NCBI GenBank assembly: GCA_009760855.2
Contig: WPIO01000018.1
Coordinates: forward strand, 5,537,001 to 5,601,000
Source of the DNA: Cristatella mucedo
Taxonomy: Eukaryota > Bryozoa > Phylactolaemata > Cristatellidae
Direction of reading: 5' to 3'
DNA: 64,000 nucleotides
In this document: positions 62,924 through 64,000 of the stretch, one piece after another
How the letters are laid out: the number at the start of each line of letters is the position of its first letter
How positions within the stretch are numbered: the first letter of the stretch is position 1
Position numbers and translations under genes: made by a program
The notes under the pieces: generated by a model
Seen by the model: only the letters and a program-made list of their open reading frames with translations
Databases searched by the model: none
Told to the model about the DNA's origin: nothing

Positions 62924-63420
62924 GTTTCAATTGCTGGTCTGCCGTAGGAGGCTTGAGTCAAACTCGCGCAAAGGCGCAGCGAATTAGAAGCCCTGCTCGC
63001 ACGGCGCCTCTCACAATTAAATAGTCCTCCGGCTGTCCATCTCAGCGAATCAAAGGCCAACGCCGGGCGACGAGCGCTCGACGCGCTTCCTGATTTAACC
63101 AATCGGATCGTGGGCGATGCGCAGGTAAGGCGTAGCCTTTATTCAGATGGGCGGATGCCTGTTCCTCTACGGCCGGAAGTACCACCCGCAGTGGCCGTCG
63201 CTGCACCGCATTCGGCGTCCAGAGAAGCAGCCGCACAAGGTCTTGCGCGCATTTTCTTCGCCAAATCTTGCCGAGAGTGTCTCAGACTGAGCGAGTGAGC
63301 GAGCCTGGGTGCGAGCGTCCCCTAGTGGCCTAGCGATGCGGCCGCCTCTCGCACCCGCGACAGCAACTTGACCCCGAGATTTGACCCCGGGGCGTAGTCC
63401 GCGTCGCTGCGCTCTGTAGC
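62520..63420. other. CpG-rich island over MT-B exon 1
   Basis: GC- and CpG-dense stretch covering the MT-B first exon and the first 400 bp of intron 1, like the island at MT-A. Long open frames on both strands here show no domain and are explained by lack of AT-rich stop codons. Confidence 0.6.
63014..63103 (-). promoter_or_regulatory. Putative MT-B core promoter
   Basis: On the minus strand CTATTTAATTG (63024-63014) lies about 90-100 bp upstream of the MT-B ATG, and an ATTGG box is at 63103-63099. An AP-1-like TGAGTCA lies at 62954-62960 in the presumed 5' UTR. Near-matches to a metal response element occur but none is exact. Confidence 0.45.
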
Positions 63421-63439
63421 GCGAAATCAGTGTGCGCGT

Positions 63440-63605
63440 TAATAATAATAATAATAATAGTAATAATACACTTGATAAAGCGCCCTCAGCGACTCAATCA
63501 ATTTCTAGGCGCTTCACATTTGCTGCAAAGGAAGCACGACCGAATGGCTAGCGGTATCGCGCTCGATAACACCACGAGTGACGCGGTTTAGGGTGTCATG
63601 CATCC
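63440..63605 (-). mobile_element. L2 3' end, minus strand
   Basis: (TAA)n, CACTTGATAAAGCGCCCTC, stem-loop, TTTGCTGCAAAG, then truncated. Confidence 0.85.
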
Positions 63606-64000
63606 CGTTGTGATTAATTGCCGAGGCCTAGGGCAGCTGCACTTTCCTCGGTCCAACAAAACTGGCCACTGCGAGCCCGAAAGGAATATCGTGGAAATGT
63701 GGATATCCGCTCCTCGGTCGCGCCTCCGAACAGCTTCGTCTGAAGGCCGGCGGCGGATCTTGGCCCTGCGAGGGAGCGTAGCGATTCCTTTACTGCGGCC
63801 GTCAAAGTGGAGAGAGCGCGCCGTAAAGTAGTGCCTTCCGCCAGCGCTTCGCACCCTTCGTATAAGCCGAGGATGGCTGGCTGCCGAGAGAGAAGCGCGC
63901 CTGCAGCTCACGCTCACGCCCGCGCGCCCCGGCACCACGCAGCAGGAGGAGTGGGGCAGCGGCGGCGGTGGCCCCGGGAGGTGAGCAGTGCTCGCTCTTA
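63606..64000 (+). other. GC-rich edge with a possible unseen first exon
   Basis: GC-rich sequence with TATAAG at about 63860 and a strong donor CGGGAG|GTGAGC near 63977. Too little remains before the window end to support a gene. Confidence 0.25.

Overview
This is nuclear DNA from a repeat-rich invertebrate animal. The signs are intron-containing genes with GT/AG splice sites, many decayed L2-type LINEs with (ATT)n tails, tRNA-derived SINEs, a Ty3/gypsy retroelement, Tc1/mariner fragments, very long microsatellites and CpG-rich promoter islands. Nothing looks bacterial and no complete tRNA or rRNA gene was seen. The transposon mix and the cysteine-rich genes would suit a lophotrochozoan such as a flatworm or mollusc, but the species cannot be fixed from the sequence.

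The main content is a pair of metallothionein-like genes built from very small exons, all of whose junctions are phase 1. Gene MT-A (+, start codon 36,536, stop 38,749) joins exons of 16, 102, 60 and 11 coding nt into a 62-residue protein with 12 Cys. Gene MT-B (-, start codon 62,923, stop 56,720) joins exons of 16, 120, 60, 48 and 11 nt into an 84-residue protein with 20 Cys, mostly Cys-Cys pairs. Their first exons, 60-nt exons, stop-codon exons, 3' UTRs and poly(A) signals match, so they are paralogues, and they point towards each other across about 18 kb. MT-A keeps a CxC-rich exon that MT-B lacks. MT-B keeps two CC-rich exons that MT-A has lost; one of these survives as a decayed relic inside MT-A intron 1. 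That relic lies in a 594-bp block beginning with a tRNA-like SINE head, and the block is copied almost unchanged 2,624 bp downstream.

Layout: 1-1,018 unidentified AT-rich decayed coding remnant; 1-3.3 kb L2 copy split by an insert carrying a beta-propeller-like gene fragment and a 48-bp-arm hairpin; 3.6-5.2 kb second LINE family (LINE B) 3' end running into over 1 kb of (TATC)n; 5.2-10.6 kb dispersed repeats and microsatellites; 10.7-15.0 kb the best L2 copy (endonuclease plus reverse transcriptase) followed by a second one; 16.4-24.3 kb dispersed repeats, GC-rich segments, a diverged tandem duplication and microsatellites; 24.3-36 kb mostly repeat debris; 36.3-38.9 kb MT-A; 39.2-46.8 kb composite repeat 'I' copies around a broken Ty3/gypsy pol; 46.9-55.9 kb SINEs, repeat 'H', LINE B, Tc1/mariner and GA/AT microsatellites; 56.6-63.4 kb MT-B with its large introns full of transposons; 63.4-64 kb L2 tail and a GC-rich edge.

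Apart from the two metallothioneins I see no convincing intact host gene. Most long open frames are microsatellite translations or transposon pieces. All gene models are from reading splice sites and motifs by eye; there is no transcript evidence here.
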